Source: Massilia rhizosphaerae
GTDB lineage: Bacteria > Pseudomonadota > Gammaproteobacteria > Burkholderiales > Burkholderiaceae_D
Direction: 5' to 3'
Length of the DNA stretch: 64,000 nt
Assembly: GCF_016093545.1 (NCBI RefSeq)
Contig: NZ_JADKYX010000011.1
Location: forward strand, 124,001 to 188,000
Shown here: one piece after another, positions 42,970 to 51,536 of the stretch
Layout of the letters: every line of letters begins with the position of its first letter
Position numbering within the stretch: the stretch's first letter is position 1
Made by a program: the position numbers and the translations under genes
The notes under the pieces: generated by a model
Database searches by the model: none
The model's input: only the letters and a program-made list of their open reading frames with translations
What the model was told of the DNA's origin: nothing

Positions 42970-44079
42970 ATGCAAGGCAATATCCTGACCCCGGACGGCT
43001 GGATCCGCGGCCGCATCCGCGTCGACGCCGGCGCCGCGACGATCGCCGCCATCGAAGGCGAGACGGCCGATCCGTCCGCCAACGGCGACGACTACATCCT
43101 GCCCGGCTTCATCGACCTGCACGTGCACGGCGGCGCGGGACGCGACGTGATGGAAGGCGGCGACGCCCCGCACGTGATCGCCCGCCTGCACGCGCGGCAC
43201 GGCACCACGAGCCTGCTGGCCACGACGATGACGGCGCCGCTCGCCGACATCGACCGCGCGCTCGCCGCCGTCGGCAGCGCCTGCGAGCAGCGCGGCAAAG
43301 GCGAGGCGCGCATCCTCGGCGTGCACCTGGAGGGCCCGTACATCAATTCGGGCAAGCTGGGCGCGCAGCCGCCGTTCGCGCGCGCGGCGACGATGGAAGA
43401 AGTCGAGCGCCTCAATGCGCAGGCGCCGCTGCGCCTGATCACCGTCGCGCCCGAGATCGACGGCCACCTGGCGCTCGTGCGCCGGATGGCGGACGCCGGC
43501 ATCCGCGTGCAGATCGGCCACACGAGCGGCAACTACGACGACGGCGTGCGCGCGCTGGAACACGGCGCGGCCGGCTTCACGCACCTGTTCAACGCGATGC
43601 CGGGCCTGCACCACCGCGATCCCGGCATGGTGGGCGCGGCGCTCGCGCATGCGCAGTACGCCGAGATCATCCCGGACCTGCTGCACGTGCATCCGGGCGC
43701 GATCCGCACCGCGCTGCGCTGCATCCCGAACCTGTACTGCGTGACGGATTCCACGGCCGCCGCCGGCATGCCGGACGGCGAGTACATGCTGGGCCGCCAG
43801 GTCGTCCACAAATGCATGGGCGGCGTGCGCCTCGCGGACGGCACCCTGGCCGGCAGCACGCTGACGATGGACCAGGCGCTGCGCAACCTGGTGTCGATCG
43901 GCCTCGATCTCGCGGACGCCGCCCGCCGCGTGTCGACCAACGCCGCCGACTACCTGGGCGAGACGCGCCGCGGCCGCATCGCGCCGGGCTGCTTCGCCGA
44001 CCTGGTCGTCCTCGACCGCGACCTGAACCTGAAAACCGTTTATATCGAAGGAGAAGCGTGTGACCTCGCTGATGCTTGA
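42970..44079 (+). CDS. nagA: N-acetylglucosamine-6-phosphate deacetylase
   Basis: 369 residues from ATG 42970, preceded by AAAGGA; an earlier ATG (42955) overlaps the kinase stop. Metal ligands in DLHVHGG near residue 50, LEGPY, IGHTSG and FNAMPGLHHR, and the catalytic Asp in VTDSTAAAGMPDG. Removes acetate from GlcNAc-6-P. The stop overlaps the next gene by 20 bases, so the three enzymes are tightly coupled. Confidence 0.95.
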   Translation: MQGNILTPDGWIRGRIRVDAGAATIAAIEGETADPSANGDDYILPGFIDLHVHGGAGRDVMEGGDAPHVIARLHARHGTTSLLATTMTAPLADIDRALAAVGSACEQRGKGEARILGVHLEGPYINSGKLGAQPPFARAATMEEVERLNAQAPLRLITVAPEIDGHLALVRRMADAGIRVQIGHTSGNYDDGVRALEHGAAGFTHLFNAMPGLHHRDPGMVGAALAHAQYAEIIPDLLHVHPGAIRTALRCIPNLYCVTDSTAAAGMPDGEYMLGRQVVHKCMGGVRLADGTLAGSTLTMDQALRNLVSIGLDLADAARRVSTNAADYLGETRRGRIAPGCFADLVVLDRDLNLKTVYIEGEACDLADA

Positions 44080-45082
44080 AGAAGCCGTGTCCGCGGCCGA
44101 CTGCGTCGCCCAGCAGTTGTCGAACGACGCCGAGCGCTACGCCGCGCTGGGCCATCACCTGCGCAGCGCCTCCTTCCAGAACGCGGTGACGGTGGCGCGC
44201 GGCAGTTCGGACCACGCGTCCGGCTACCTGGCCTACCTGATCATGGCGCGCATGGGGCGCCTCGTGACGTCGCTGCCGATGTCGCTCCTCACCTTGTACA
44301 AGGCGCCGCTGCAGGCGGCCGGCACGCTTGCCGTCTCGATCTCGCAATCGGGCCAGAGCCCGGACGTCGTCGAACCGATCCGCTACTTCCGCGCCGGCGG
44401 CGCGACGACGGTGGCCCTCGTGAACGACATCGATTCGCCGCTCGCCCATGCGGCGCAATGGGCGCTGCCGCTGCGCGCCGGGCAGGAACGGAGCGTGGCC
44501 GCGACGAAGAGCTTCATCGCCAGCCTGACGGCCGGCGCGCGCCTCGTGGCCGAGTGGCAGCAGGACGACGAACTGAAAGCGGGCCTCGCCGCGCTGCCGG
44601 ACGCGCTGCGCCGGGCGGCGCGGACCGACTGGTCGGCCGCGCTGGACGTGCTGGCTCCGGCGCGCAACATCATGGTCGTGGGCCGCGGCATCAGCTTCCC
44701 CATCGCGCTGGAGGCGGCCCTGAAATTCAAGGAGACGTCCGCGCTGCAGGCCGAGGCCTTTTCCGGCGCCGAGATCAAGCACGGCCCGATGGCGCTGATC
44801 GACGAGGGCTATCCCCTGCTGATCTTCGCCACGCGCGGCCCGGCGCAGGCAGGCCTCGTCGCGCTGGCCGACGAGATGCGCGGCCGCGGCGCGCGCGTGC
44901 TGCTCGCGGCGCCCGCGGACGTGCCGTCGCGCGACCTCGACCTGCCCGTGTCGGACTGCCCGGACCTCGACCCCATCGTCGCCATCGAAGCGTTCTACGT
45001 GATGGCCGCGCACCTGGCGCAAGCGCGCGGGCTCGATCCGGACAAGCCGCGCCACCTGAACAAAGTCACTAAAACACACTGA
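44060..45082 (+). CDS. SIS-domain glucosamine-6-phosphate deaminase (NagB-II/AgaS type)
   Basis: 340 residues from GTG 44060, which has GGAG upstream. Two SIS domains: ARGSSDHASGYLAYL with SISQSGQSPDVVEPI, and VGRGISFPIALEAALKFKET followed by FSGAEIKHGPM. It lacks the glutaminase domain of GlmS, so it should convert GlcN-6-P to fructose-6-P plus ammonia, replacing classical NagB, which is absent from the window. The C-terminus ends in the usual DPDKPRHLNKVTKT. Confidence 0.9.
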   Translation: MTSLMLEEAVSAADCVAQQLSNDAERYAALGHHLRSASFQNAVTVARGSSDHASGYLAYLIMARMGRLVTSLPMSLLTLYKAPLQAAGTLAVSISQSGQSPDVVEPIRYFRAGGATTVALVNDIDSPLAHAAQWALPLRAGQERSVAATKSFIASLTAGARLVAEWQQDDELKAGLAALPDALRRAARTDWSAALDVLAPARNIMVVGRGISFPIALEAALKFKETSALQAEAFSGAEIKHGPMALIDEGYPLLIFATRGPAQAGLVALADEMRGRGARVLLAAPADVPSRDLDLPVSDCPDLDPIVAIEAFYVMAAHLAQARGLDPDKPRHLNKVTKTH

Positions 45083-45091
45083 GCCGCCCTG

Positions 45092-46576
45092 ATGCACACG
45101 AACGATTTGCGCCAACTGGCCGGCCGCCTGATCATGATCCGGCTGTCCGGCACCGAGCTCGACGCCGACACGACCGCATTCATCCGCGCGCACCGCATCC
45201 GCGGCGTGTGCCTGTTCCGCCAGAACATGACGGACGCCGCGCAGCTGACGCGCTTTACGGGCGCTTTGCGCGATGCGATGGGCGCCGACGCGCTGATCGC
45301 GCTCGACCAGGAAGGCGGCGCCGTCGTGCGCGCGCTGTGGGTGCCGCCGCCGCCGTCCGCGATGGCGCTGGGCGCGGCCGGCGATGCGGACCTCGCGCGC
45401 GACGTGGGCGCGGCCGTGGCGCGCGCGATCCGCGCCATGGGCTTCAACTGGAACTTCGCGCCGGTGCTGGACCTGAACAACAATCCGCAAAATCCCGTCA
45501 TCGCCGAGCGCTCGTTCGGGGCCGATCCTCAGCAGGCGACGGCGCTCGCACTCGCGTGGATGGCGGGCAGCGAAAGCGAAGGCGTGGCCTGCTGCGTGAA
45601 GCACTTCCCCGGCCACGGCGACACGCACGTCGACTCGCACCGCGACCTGCCCACGGTCGACAAGCCCTTGTCCGAACTGGCGCGCTTCGAATTCGCGCCG
45701 TTCCGCGCGGCCGCACCGCACGCGCCGGCCGTGATGACGGCACACATCGTCTACCCGTCCCTCGACGCGGACAATCCGGCGACGATGTCGCGCGCGATCC
45801 TCACCGATCTGCTGCGCACGCAATGGGGTTACGAAGGCGTGATCATCACGGACGGCATGGACATGCACGCGATCGCGCACCGCTACGCCGCCGGCGAGGC
45901 CGCCGTGAACGCGCTGCTGGCCGGCGCCGACATGGTGATGGCCATCGGCAGCCGCGCCGACCAGCAGGAGACCATAGCCGCCATCGCGGCCGCCATCGCC
46001 GACGGCCGCCTGCCGCTTGCCGACGTGCACGCGCGCCTGGCCCGTCTCGACCGCCTCGCATGCGCGCATCCGGCAGGCAGCGTGCCGTACACGACGGAGG
46101 ATGCGGACCGCGCGCTGATGGCGCAGGCGTGGCGGCGGGCGCTCACGGCGCGCGGCAATCCGCATCGTCCCGCACCACGGGCCAAGGTGCGGCTCGTGGC
46201 GCGCCAGGACGTCGTCAGCGACGGCGTGTCGGAAGCGGGCGTGCCCGCCGGCGCCGTCGCGGCGATGCTGGGGCGGTTGTTCGACGTCGACCTCGTCACG
46301 TTCGCGGACGCGGAACGCTTCGACTGGTCCGCCCTGCCGGCCGACGGCCGCTTCACGATCCTGGCGTCGACCTCGCGCCGGCGCTACGGTCCGCACGCCC
46401 GCGCCACGTGGACGCCGGACCTGCACCTGGCGCTGTGGAACCCGTACCAGGCCCTCGACTTCGCGGCGCCGGCCCTGATGACGTATGGCTTCGCGCCGCC
46501 CGCGCTGGACGCCGTGCGGGCCTGGCTGGCCGGCGAGATCGACGCCGAGGGCCGCTGCCCGGTGCCCGGCTTTTGA
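45092..46576 (+). CDS. nagZ: Beta-N-acetylglucosaminidase NagZ (GH3)
   Basis: 494 residues, no signal peptide, so cytoplasmic. The GH3 signature VKHFPGHGDTHVDSHRDLP (about 168-186) carries the general acid/base dyad, and the nucleophile Asp lies in IITDGMDMHAI (about 252). NagZ cuts GlcNAc from anhydro-muropeptides in wall recycling; its product feeds the kinase at the head of this operon. It is longer than classical NagZ: a C-terminal ~150-residue extension (from about residue 345) resembles the extra GH3 C-domain. Confidence 0.9.
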   Translation: MHTNDLRQLAGRLIMIRLSGTELDADTTAFIRAHRIRGVCLFRQNMTDAAQLTRFTGALRDAMGADALIALDQEGGAVVRALWVPPPPSAMALGAAGDADLARDVGAAVARAIRAMGFNWNFAPVLDLNNNPQNPVIAERSFGADPQQATALALAWMAGSESEGVACCVKHFPGHGDTHVDSHRDLPTVDKPLSELARFEFAPFRAAAPHAPAVMTAHIVYPSLDADNPATMSRAILTDLLRTQWGYEGVIITDGMDMHAIAHRYAAGEAAVNALLAGADMVMAIGSRADQQETIAAIAAAIADGRLPLADVHARLARLDRLACAHPAGSVPYTTEDADRALMAQAWRRALTARGNPHRPAPRAKVRLVARQDVVSDGVSEAGVPAGAVAAMLGRLFDVDLVTFADAERFDWSALPADGRFTILASTSRRRYGPHARATWTPDLHLALWNPYQALDFAAPALMTYGFAPPALDAVRAWLAGEIDAEGRCPVPGF

Positions 46577-46761
46577 CGGCACGAGGTAACCCATTGTAAC
46601 GGGCCAGCCTGCTCTTGCACGGCTGGGGCACAATTGTCACGCCCGTCAACAGTTTGTGGGACAATGCACGCTTTGTCCGAGAGCGGCACCCGGCACCGTC
46701 GGCGTATGTATTCGAGCCACTGATCGGCGCAACTTTATCGTCATTAAGAGAGGATTTTTCA

Positions 46762-48060
46762 ATGTCCCAATTCCGTATTGCACGCCTTGCCCTGATGCTG
46801 GCCGCCCTCGGCTTGAACGCCGCGCCGGTCCTGATGCACAACGCGTCGGCCCAGGACAAGAATGCGCCTGCGGCCCAGCCGAAGCCGGACTCGGTCCGCC
46901 CGGAACTGTACAAGCTGCTCGACCCGGCCCAGATCAAGCCGCTGATGGACGCGAAGAACTACACGGAAGTGCAGAACCGCATCACGCAAGCGGAAGCGGT
47001 CGCGAACCAGACCCCGTACGAAAGCTATGTGCTGAACCGCATGAAGTTGTCGCTGGGCACGTCCACGGGCAACGACAAGATGGCGATGGACGCCCTGGAA
47101 GCGATCCTCGCGTCGGGCAAGCTGCCGGAAGCGGACAAGCCGAACTTCCAGCAGGCACTGGCCACGTACTACTACAACGCCAAGAACTATCCGAAGGCGA
47201 TCGAGCTGTACAAGCAGGTCCAGGCCAGCGGCAAGGCGTCGGACCAGGTCAACTCGGCGCTGATCCGCGCCTACTACCTGAGCGGCGACTACGCGTCGGC
47301 ACTGAAGGCCCAGGAGCCGGTGCTGGCGGCCACGGAACAGGCGGGCAAGACGCCGTCGCAGGAAGACCTGCGCCTGTACGCGTCGGCCGCGAACAAGGTC
47401 AAGGATGACGCCGCCTATCTGCGCGGCCTGGAAAAACTGACCGCCTATTATCCGAACGACGATTTCTGGACCGACCTGATCAGCCGCGGCATCGTGCGCA
47501 AGCCGGGCTTCCAGGACACCAGCATCCCCGACGTGCTGCGCCTGGAATTCGCGGCCGTCAAGCAGATGTCGTCGGACTCCTACACGGAACTGGCCGAGCT
47601 GGCCCTGAAGGACGGCTTCCCGAGCGAAGCCAAGAAGGTCGTCGACGCCGGCTTCGCCGCAGGCGTGCTGGGCACCGGCAGCGGCGCCGCCAAGGATCGC
47701 CAGCTGCGCGACCGCGCCACCAAGGAAGCGGCCAACGACGCCAAGACCATCGCCGCCAGCGAAGCGTCGGCCAGCAAGCTGAAAGCCGGCACGGGTCTCG
47801 TCAACCTGGGCTGGGCCTATGTGACGATGGACCAGTACGACAAGGGCATCGGCTTCATCCAGCAGGGTATCGCCAAGGGCGGCCTGAAGTCGCCGGACGA
47901 AGCCAAGCTGCGCCTGGGCATGGCCTACGCCAAGGCCGGCCAGAAGGACAAAGCCATCGAGACCTTCCGGCAAGTGAAGGCCGGCGGCGGACTGTCGGAC
48001 ACGGCCAAGTACTGGATCCTGCTGCTGAACCACCCGACCGGCGCGATGGCAGCCAAGTAA
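46762..48060 (+). CDS. Secreted tetratricopeptide-repeat protein
   Basis: 432 residues from ATG 46762 with GAGAGG upstream and a signal peptide (FRIARLALMLAALGLNAAPV, lower-charge tail NASAQ). TPR-like units include FQQALATYYYNAKNYPKAIE, INSAL-type helices (VNSALIRAYYLSGDYASALK) and LRLGMAYAKAGQKDKAIETF near the C-terminus. Probably a periplasmic scaffold. Lys/Ala-rich codon use suggests high expression. Function not known; strong terminator follows. Confidence 0.8.
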   Translation: MSQFRIARLALMLAALGLNAAPVLMHNASAQDKNAPAAQPKPDSVRPELYKLLDPAQIKPLMDAKNYTEVQNRITQAEAVANQTPYESYVLNRMKLSLGTSTGNDKMAMDALEAILASGKLPEADKPNFQQALATYYYNAKNYPKAIELYKQVQASGKASDQVNSALIRAYYLSGDYASALKAQEPVLAATEQAGKTPSQEDLRLYASAANKVKDDAAYLRGLEKLTAYYPNDDFWTDLISRGIVRKPGFQDTSIPDVLRLEFAAVKQMSSDSYTELAELALKDGFPSEAKKVVDAGFAAGVLGTGSGAAKDRQLRDRATKEAANDAKTIAASEASASKLKAGTGLVNLGWAYVTMDQYDKGIGFIQQGIAKGGLKSPDEAKLRLGMAYAKAGQKDKAIETFRQVKAGGGLSDTAKYWILLLNHPTGAMAAK

Positions 48061-48086
48061 TTCCCGCGGGACCTCCCGCGAGCAAG

Positions 48087-48118
48087 ACGGCGCGCACCCC
48101 GGTTCGCGCCGTTTTTTT
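48087..48118 (+). terminator. Terminator of the TPR gene
   Basis: ACGGCGCG pairs with CGCGCCGT around a 10-base loop and is followed by TTTTTTT. Confidence 0.9.
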
Positions 48119-48125
48119 CGCCTGA

Positions 48126-48352
48126 AAATTCGGGGTCAGAGCATATTTCGCGCCGAATTCGGGGTCAGAGCACATTTCGAGTCAATGTCATGGCGCACAT
48201 TATCTCGCCATCTGTGCGGGTACAGCCCCGGCGCGACGTCGTGCCACGCGTCGCGCACCGCCTGGCCGTTGCGCTAACTTGCCCGCAGACACATGCTCCA
48301 AAAAGTGCTCTGACCCCGAATTTGCCGGAAAGCGTGCTCTGACCCCGAATTT
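48126..48352. repeat. Palindromic double-repeat element, copy 2
   Basis: AAATTCGGGGTCAGAGC at 48126-48142 and GAATTCGGGGTCAGAGC at 48155-48171 (29-base period), about 135 bases of core, then GCTCTGACCCCGAATTT at 48307-48323 and 48336-48352 (29-base period). Same layout as copy 1 at 19924-20140. The core shows patchy similarity to the reverse complement of the copy-1 core (e.g. a shared TCAATGTCA), so the two may be one family inserted in opposite orientation. No transposase inside. Confidence 0.85.
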
Positions 48353-48433
48353 TTTGGTGTGTGTGAGTTGGCGTACGGGCCGAGCCGTGCCTTGCGGCCG
48401 ATAATCGCCGCAACTCTTTCAGGAAGGCCGGCG

Positions 48434-49501
48434 ATGAGTACCGTACGCAAGGGCCAGGCGCCCGCGAAGCTGAACCGCGATGAGTTTCACCTCGTCTTTT
48501 CGCGCGACTTTTACGATCCCGCCTACCAGGCCGTGGCGACGGAGCTGGCGGCCGTCGAGGAGGTCGCGTGGCAGGCCTACGCCGGTGCGCGCAAGGCGCC
48601 CGTCACCGTCAAGGCGGGCCCCGGCTTTGCCGATCCCGATTACGACCTGTCCGTCGAATGGAAAGCGACACGCGACCGCCTGCTGGCCGCCGAGGCTCGC
48701 CAGAAGGACCCGGCGACGCCGAGCCGCGTCCTGCTGATCAATGGCGCGGCCCGCAACGACGGCAGTTGCCCGGGCGAGGTCTCGAAGACGTGGCGCCTCG
48801 CCAAGCTGTGCGAAGAGGTCCTCGCGGCCGACGGGGTGGAGACGGACTTGCTCGACCTGTCGCGCGTCACCTCCGATTACGACCGCCACATCCACCCGTG
48901 CAAAGGCTGCGTGTCGACGGCGATGCCGCTGTGCCACTGGCCGTGCAGCTGCTATCCGAACCATTCCCTGAACCAGGAAAACGACTGGATGAACGAGATC
49001 TACGAGCGCTGGGTGCGGGCGCACGGGATCATCATCCTGACGCCCATCTACTGGTATCAGGCGCCGGCCGTGCTGAAACTCATGATCGACCGGCTCGTGT
49101 GCGCGGACGGCGGCAATCCCGACCCCACCTCCACGCACGGCAAGAAGGCGGACGAAGCGAAAGCGCTGGAGCGGGACTGGCCGTACCCCAAACACCTGGC
49201 CGGCCGGGTCTATGGCCTCGTCGTGCATGGCGACGTGGCCGGCATCGAGGCGACGCGGCGTTCGCTGGCCGACTGGCTCGACTGGATGGGCCTGATCGAC
49301 GCGGGCCCCACGGCCCTGCTCGACCGCTACGTCGGTTATTACGAGTCGTATGCGGACAGCCACGCGGCGCTGGACCGGGACGCGGCCTTCCAGGACGAGG
49401 TGCGCAACGTGGCGCGGTCCGTGTCCGCGGCCGTCGCGGCCGTGCGTTCCGGCAAACTGCTGCGGCCGGACCGGACGCTGGCCAATCCCAGACCGAAATA
49501 G
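48434..49501 (+). CDS. NAD(P)H-dependent FMN reductase/flavodoxin-family protein
   Basis: 355 residues from ATG 48434, with AGGAAGG upstream. The flavodoxin-like fold starts near residue 95 (SRVLLINGAARNDGSCPGEV), continues through an unusual Cys-rich loop HPCKGCVSTAMPLCHWPCSC (about 155-175) and the FMN-binding TPIYWYQAPAVLKLMIDR. The first ~90 residues are an extra N-terminal part not found in short NADPH-FMN reductases. The Cys cluster could bind a metal or Fe-S cluster. Monocistronic. Confidence 0.78.
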   Translation: MSTVRKGQAPAKLNRDEFHLVFSRDFYDPAYQAVATELAAVEEVAWQAYAGARKAPVTVKAGPGFADPDYDLSVEWKATRDRLLAAEARQKDPATPSRVLLINGAARNDGSCPGEVSKTWRLAKLCEEVLAADGVETDLLDLSRVTSDYDRHIHPCKGCVSTAMPLCHWPCSCYPNHSLNQENDWMNEIYERWVRAHGIIILTPIYWYQAPAVLKLMIDRLVCADGGNPDPTSTHGKKADEAKALERDWPYPKHLAGRVYGLVVHGDVAGIEATRRSLADWLDWMGLIDAGPTALLDRYVGYYESYADSHAALDRDAAFQDEVRNVARSVSAAVAAVRSGKLLRPDRTLANPRPK

Positions 49502-49565
49502 CGCGGCCGGCAAGCGGTCTTTTTTTGGTATTATCCGGGCTTCCATCATTCCGACGCCCGCCGCA

Positions 49566-50306
49566 ATGTCCCACCTCGCGCAGTTGATGCACCAGATCTC
49601 CGCCACCAGCAACCTGCCGCTGTACCAGCAATTGCAGCGGGCCCTGCGCGACGCGATCGACCGCGGCGTCTACGGGCCGGCGGAAGCGCTGCCGGCCGAG
49701 CGCCAGCTGGCGGCCGAACTGGACATCTCGCGCATCACCGTGCGCAAGGCCATCGACGGCCTCGTCGAGGAAGGCCTGCTCGTGCGCCGCGCGGGATCGG
49801 GCAATTTCATCAACACGCGCTTCGAAAAGAATTTCGCCAAGCTGACGTCGTTCTCGGAAGACATGCGCTCGCGCGGCCGCACGCCGCGCAGCGTCTGGCT
49901 CAAGCGTTCGGAAGGATTGGTGACGCCGGACGAGGCGCTGCGGCTGGGGTTGTCGCCGGGCGCCGCCGTCTACCGCTTCAACCGCATCCGCTACGCCGAC
50001 GACATGCCGATGTGCCTGGAATACGCGACGATCGCCGCCTCCGCCCTGCCCTCGCTGGACGCGGTGGACGTGTCGATGTACGAGGCGCTGGAAGCGAACG
50101 GCAAGCGCCCCGTGCGCGCCCTGCAGCGCCTGTCCGCGCTGCTGCTGAACGCCGAGCAGGCCAAGCTGCTGCAATCGAAGGAAGGCGATGCCGGGCTGTG
50201 CGTGGAACGGCTGGGCTTTCTGCCGGACGGACAGGCGGTGGAATTCTGCCGCTCCTACTTCCGCGGCGACATGTACGACTTCGTGGCCGAGCTGAGCGCC
50301 GGCTGA
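49566..50306 (+). CDS. GntR/HutC-family regulator with UTRA domain, probable amino-sugar repressor
   Basis: 246 residues from ATG 49566. A winged HTH at residues ~15-80 (PLYQQLQRALRDAIDRGVYG, then ELDISRITVRKAIDGLVEEG) and a UTRA ligand domain from ~95 (FSEDMRSRGRTPRSVWLKRS, later LGLSPGAAVYRFNRIRYADD). NagR/PhnF-type members bind GlcNAc-6-P or GlcN-6-P and repress nag genes. The nag operon lies about 3 kb upstream; the regulatory link is inferred. The next small gene starts 22 bases after the stop. Confidence 0.88.
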   Translation: MSHLAQLMHQISATSNLPLYQQLQRALRDAIDRGVYGPAEALPAERQLAAELDISRITVRKAIDGLVEEGLLVRRAGSGNFINTRFEKNFAKLTSFSEDMRSRGRTPRSVWLKRSEGLVTPDEALRLGLSPGAAVYRFNRIRYADDMPMCLEYATIAASALPSLDAVDVSMYEALEANGKRPVRALQRLSALLLNAEQAKLLQSKEGDAGLCVERLGFLPDGQAVEFCRSYFRGDMYDFVAELSAG

Positions 50307-50328
50307 TCCAATCAACAACGACAATGCC

Positions 50329-50586
50329 ATGACCAACCTGACCTACGAAGCCTACCTGGACGAAGTCACGACCCTGCTGACGGAGCTGTACGACCTCGAC
50401 GACGCCACCGCCATCAAGCTCGTCGTCGACGCGCAAGCCGCCGAGTATTTTTCGCCGCACGACGACCATCCGGCCATGCGCACGCTCACGCGCGCCCGCG
50501 AGGACGCCGTGGCGTTGTACAAGGCGCGGCAGGCGCGCGTCGACACCCAGGCAAGGCAGCAACGCGCCGCGCGCAAGAAACGGTAA
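50329..50586 (+). CDS. Small hypothetical protein
   Basis: 85 residues: MTNLTYEAYLDEVTTLLTEL, then an acidic helix, and a basic Arg/Lys/Gln-rich tail (ARQQRAARKKR). Helical, cytoplasmic, no known family. It follows the GntR gene closely on the same strand and may be its operon partner. Confidence 0.55.
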   Translation: MTNLTYEAYLDEVTTLLTELYDLDDATAIKLVVDAQAAEYFSPHDDHPAMRTLTRAREDAVALYKARQARVDTQARQQRAARKKR

Positions 50587-50604
50587 CCCCGTAGGGTCGG
50601 CGCA

Positions 50605-51399
50605 TCAAATGGCAGTCAACCCGCCATCGATGGCCAACTGGTGACCGGTGACGAACGACGCCTGCTCCGAGCACAGCCACAACGCCGCGTTGGCGACCTC
50701 GGACGCATCGGCGATACGCCCCATCGGATGTGCCGATTTCAGCTTCTTGTCGCGTCCCGGCTCGCGGTCGAGCATGCGGGCCAGCATCGGCGTCTTGACG
50801 GCGCCCGGGCAGATGCTGTTGATGCGGATGCCGTCCTTGGCGTATTCCACGGCCGCGCTCTTCGTCAGGCCGACGACGGCGTGCTTGGACGCCGAGTAGA
50901 TGGCGCGGTTGGGCGCCGCCACGAGGCCGCCCGCGTCCGCGATGTTGACGATCACGCCGCCGCCCTCCTGCTTGAGCATCTGGCGCAGCTGGCTCTTCAT
51001 GCACAGCCAGACGCCCTTGACGTTGACGCCCATGATGCGGTCGAACTGGTCGTCCTCGCCCTCGGCCAGCGGCAGGAATTCTTCCTCGATGGCGGCGCCG
51101 TTGACGGCGCAATCGATGCGGCCGTAATGGCCTACCGCCTTGTCGACCAGCGCGTCGACGTCCGCCGCGGCCATTACATTTGCTTTAACGAACAGCGCCT
51201 TGCCGCCCGCTTCGACGATCAAGGCTGCGGTCATGTGGCCACCGTCGACCGACGTGTCGGCAATGACGACGCAGGCGCCCGCGCGCCCGAATGCCAGCGC
51301 GGTCGCACGGCCGATGCCGCTGGCGCCTCCGGTTACCAGCACAACCTTGCCTGCATACGAAATGCCGCTCGGTGTCTGCTTGGTCATGCCTTTCATCAT
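50605..51399 (-). CDS. Short-chain dehydrogenase/reductase
   Basis: 264 residues (ATG 51399; ATG 51387 is an alternative). NAD(P) site TGGASGIGRATALAFG and the Tyr-Lys pair in AIYSASKHAVV are intact, with NIADAGG where most SDRs have a catalytic Ser, here apparently Asp. C-terminal WLCSEQASFVTGHQLAIDGG is usual for the glucose-dehydrogenase-like subgroup. Substrate not predictable; the Ser-to-Asp change may alter or lower activity. Confidence 0.85.
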   Translation of the reverse strand: MMKGMTKQTPSGISYAGKVVLVTGGASGIGRATALAFGRAGACVVIADTSVDGGHMTAALIVEAGGKALFVKANVMAAADVDALVDKAVGHYGRIDCAVNGAAIEEEFLPLAEGEDDQFDRIMGVNVKGVWLCMKSQLRQMLKQEGGGVIVNIADAGGLVAAPNRAIYSASKHAVVGLTKSAAVEYAKDGIRINSICPGAVKTPMLARMLDREPGRDKKLKSAHPMGRIADASEVANAALWLCSEQASFVTGHQLAIDGGLTAI

Positions 51400-51499
51400 G
51401 CTTCCTTTTCAATAGCTTGACGCAATCTTTGCTTCTCACAAGCAATACTGCGCTAAGGCAACATGATAGCGCCCATCCGGGCATTGACCAAGTTTCTCG

Positions 51500-51531
51500 A
51501 CACTTCGGCCGGACGATGAACGGCCGAGTGT
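51500..51531 (-). terminator. Hairpin after the M16 peptidase gene
   Basis: ACACTCGGCCG and CGGCCGAAGTGT (minus strand) with a 9-base loop, a few bases after the M16 stop. No T run, so the terminator call is moderate. Confidence 0.5.
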
Positions 51532-51536
51532 TGCAT

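Noticed and set aside
42142..44079. A 645-codon fusion of an unknown domain with NagA
   Set aside because: The N-terminal part is the shifted frame of the kinase gene; NagA has its own start with a ribosome site at 42970.
48165..48413. Minus-strand frame across the palindromic element
   Set aside because: It is coded by the repeat motifs themselves and has no ribosome site.
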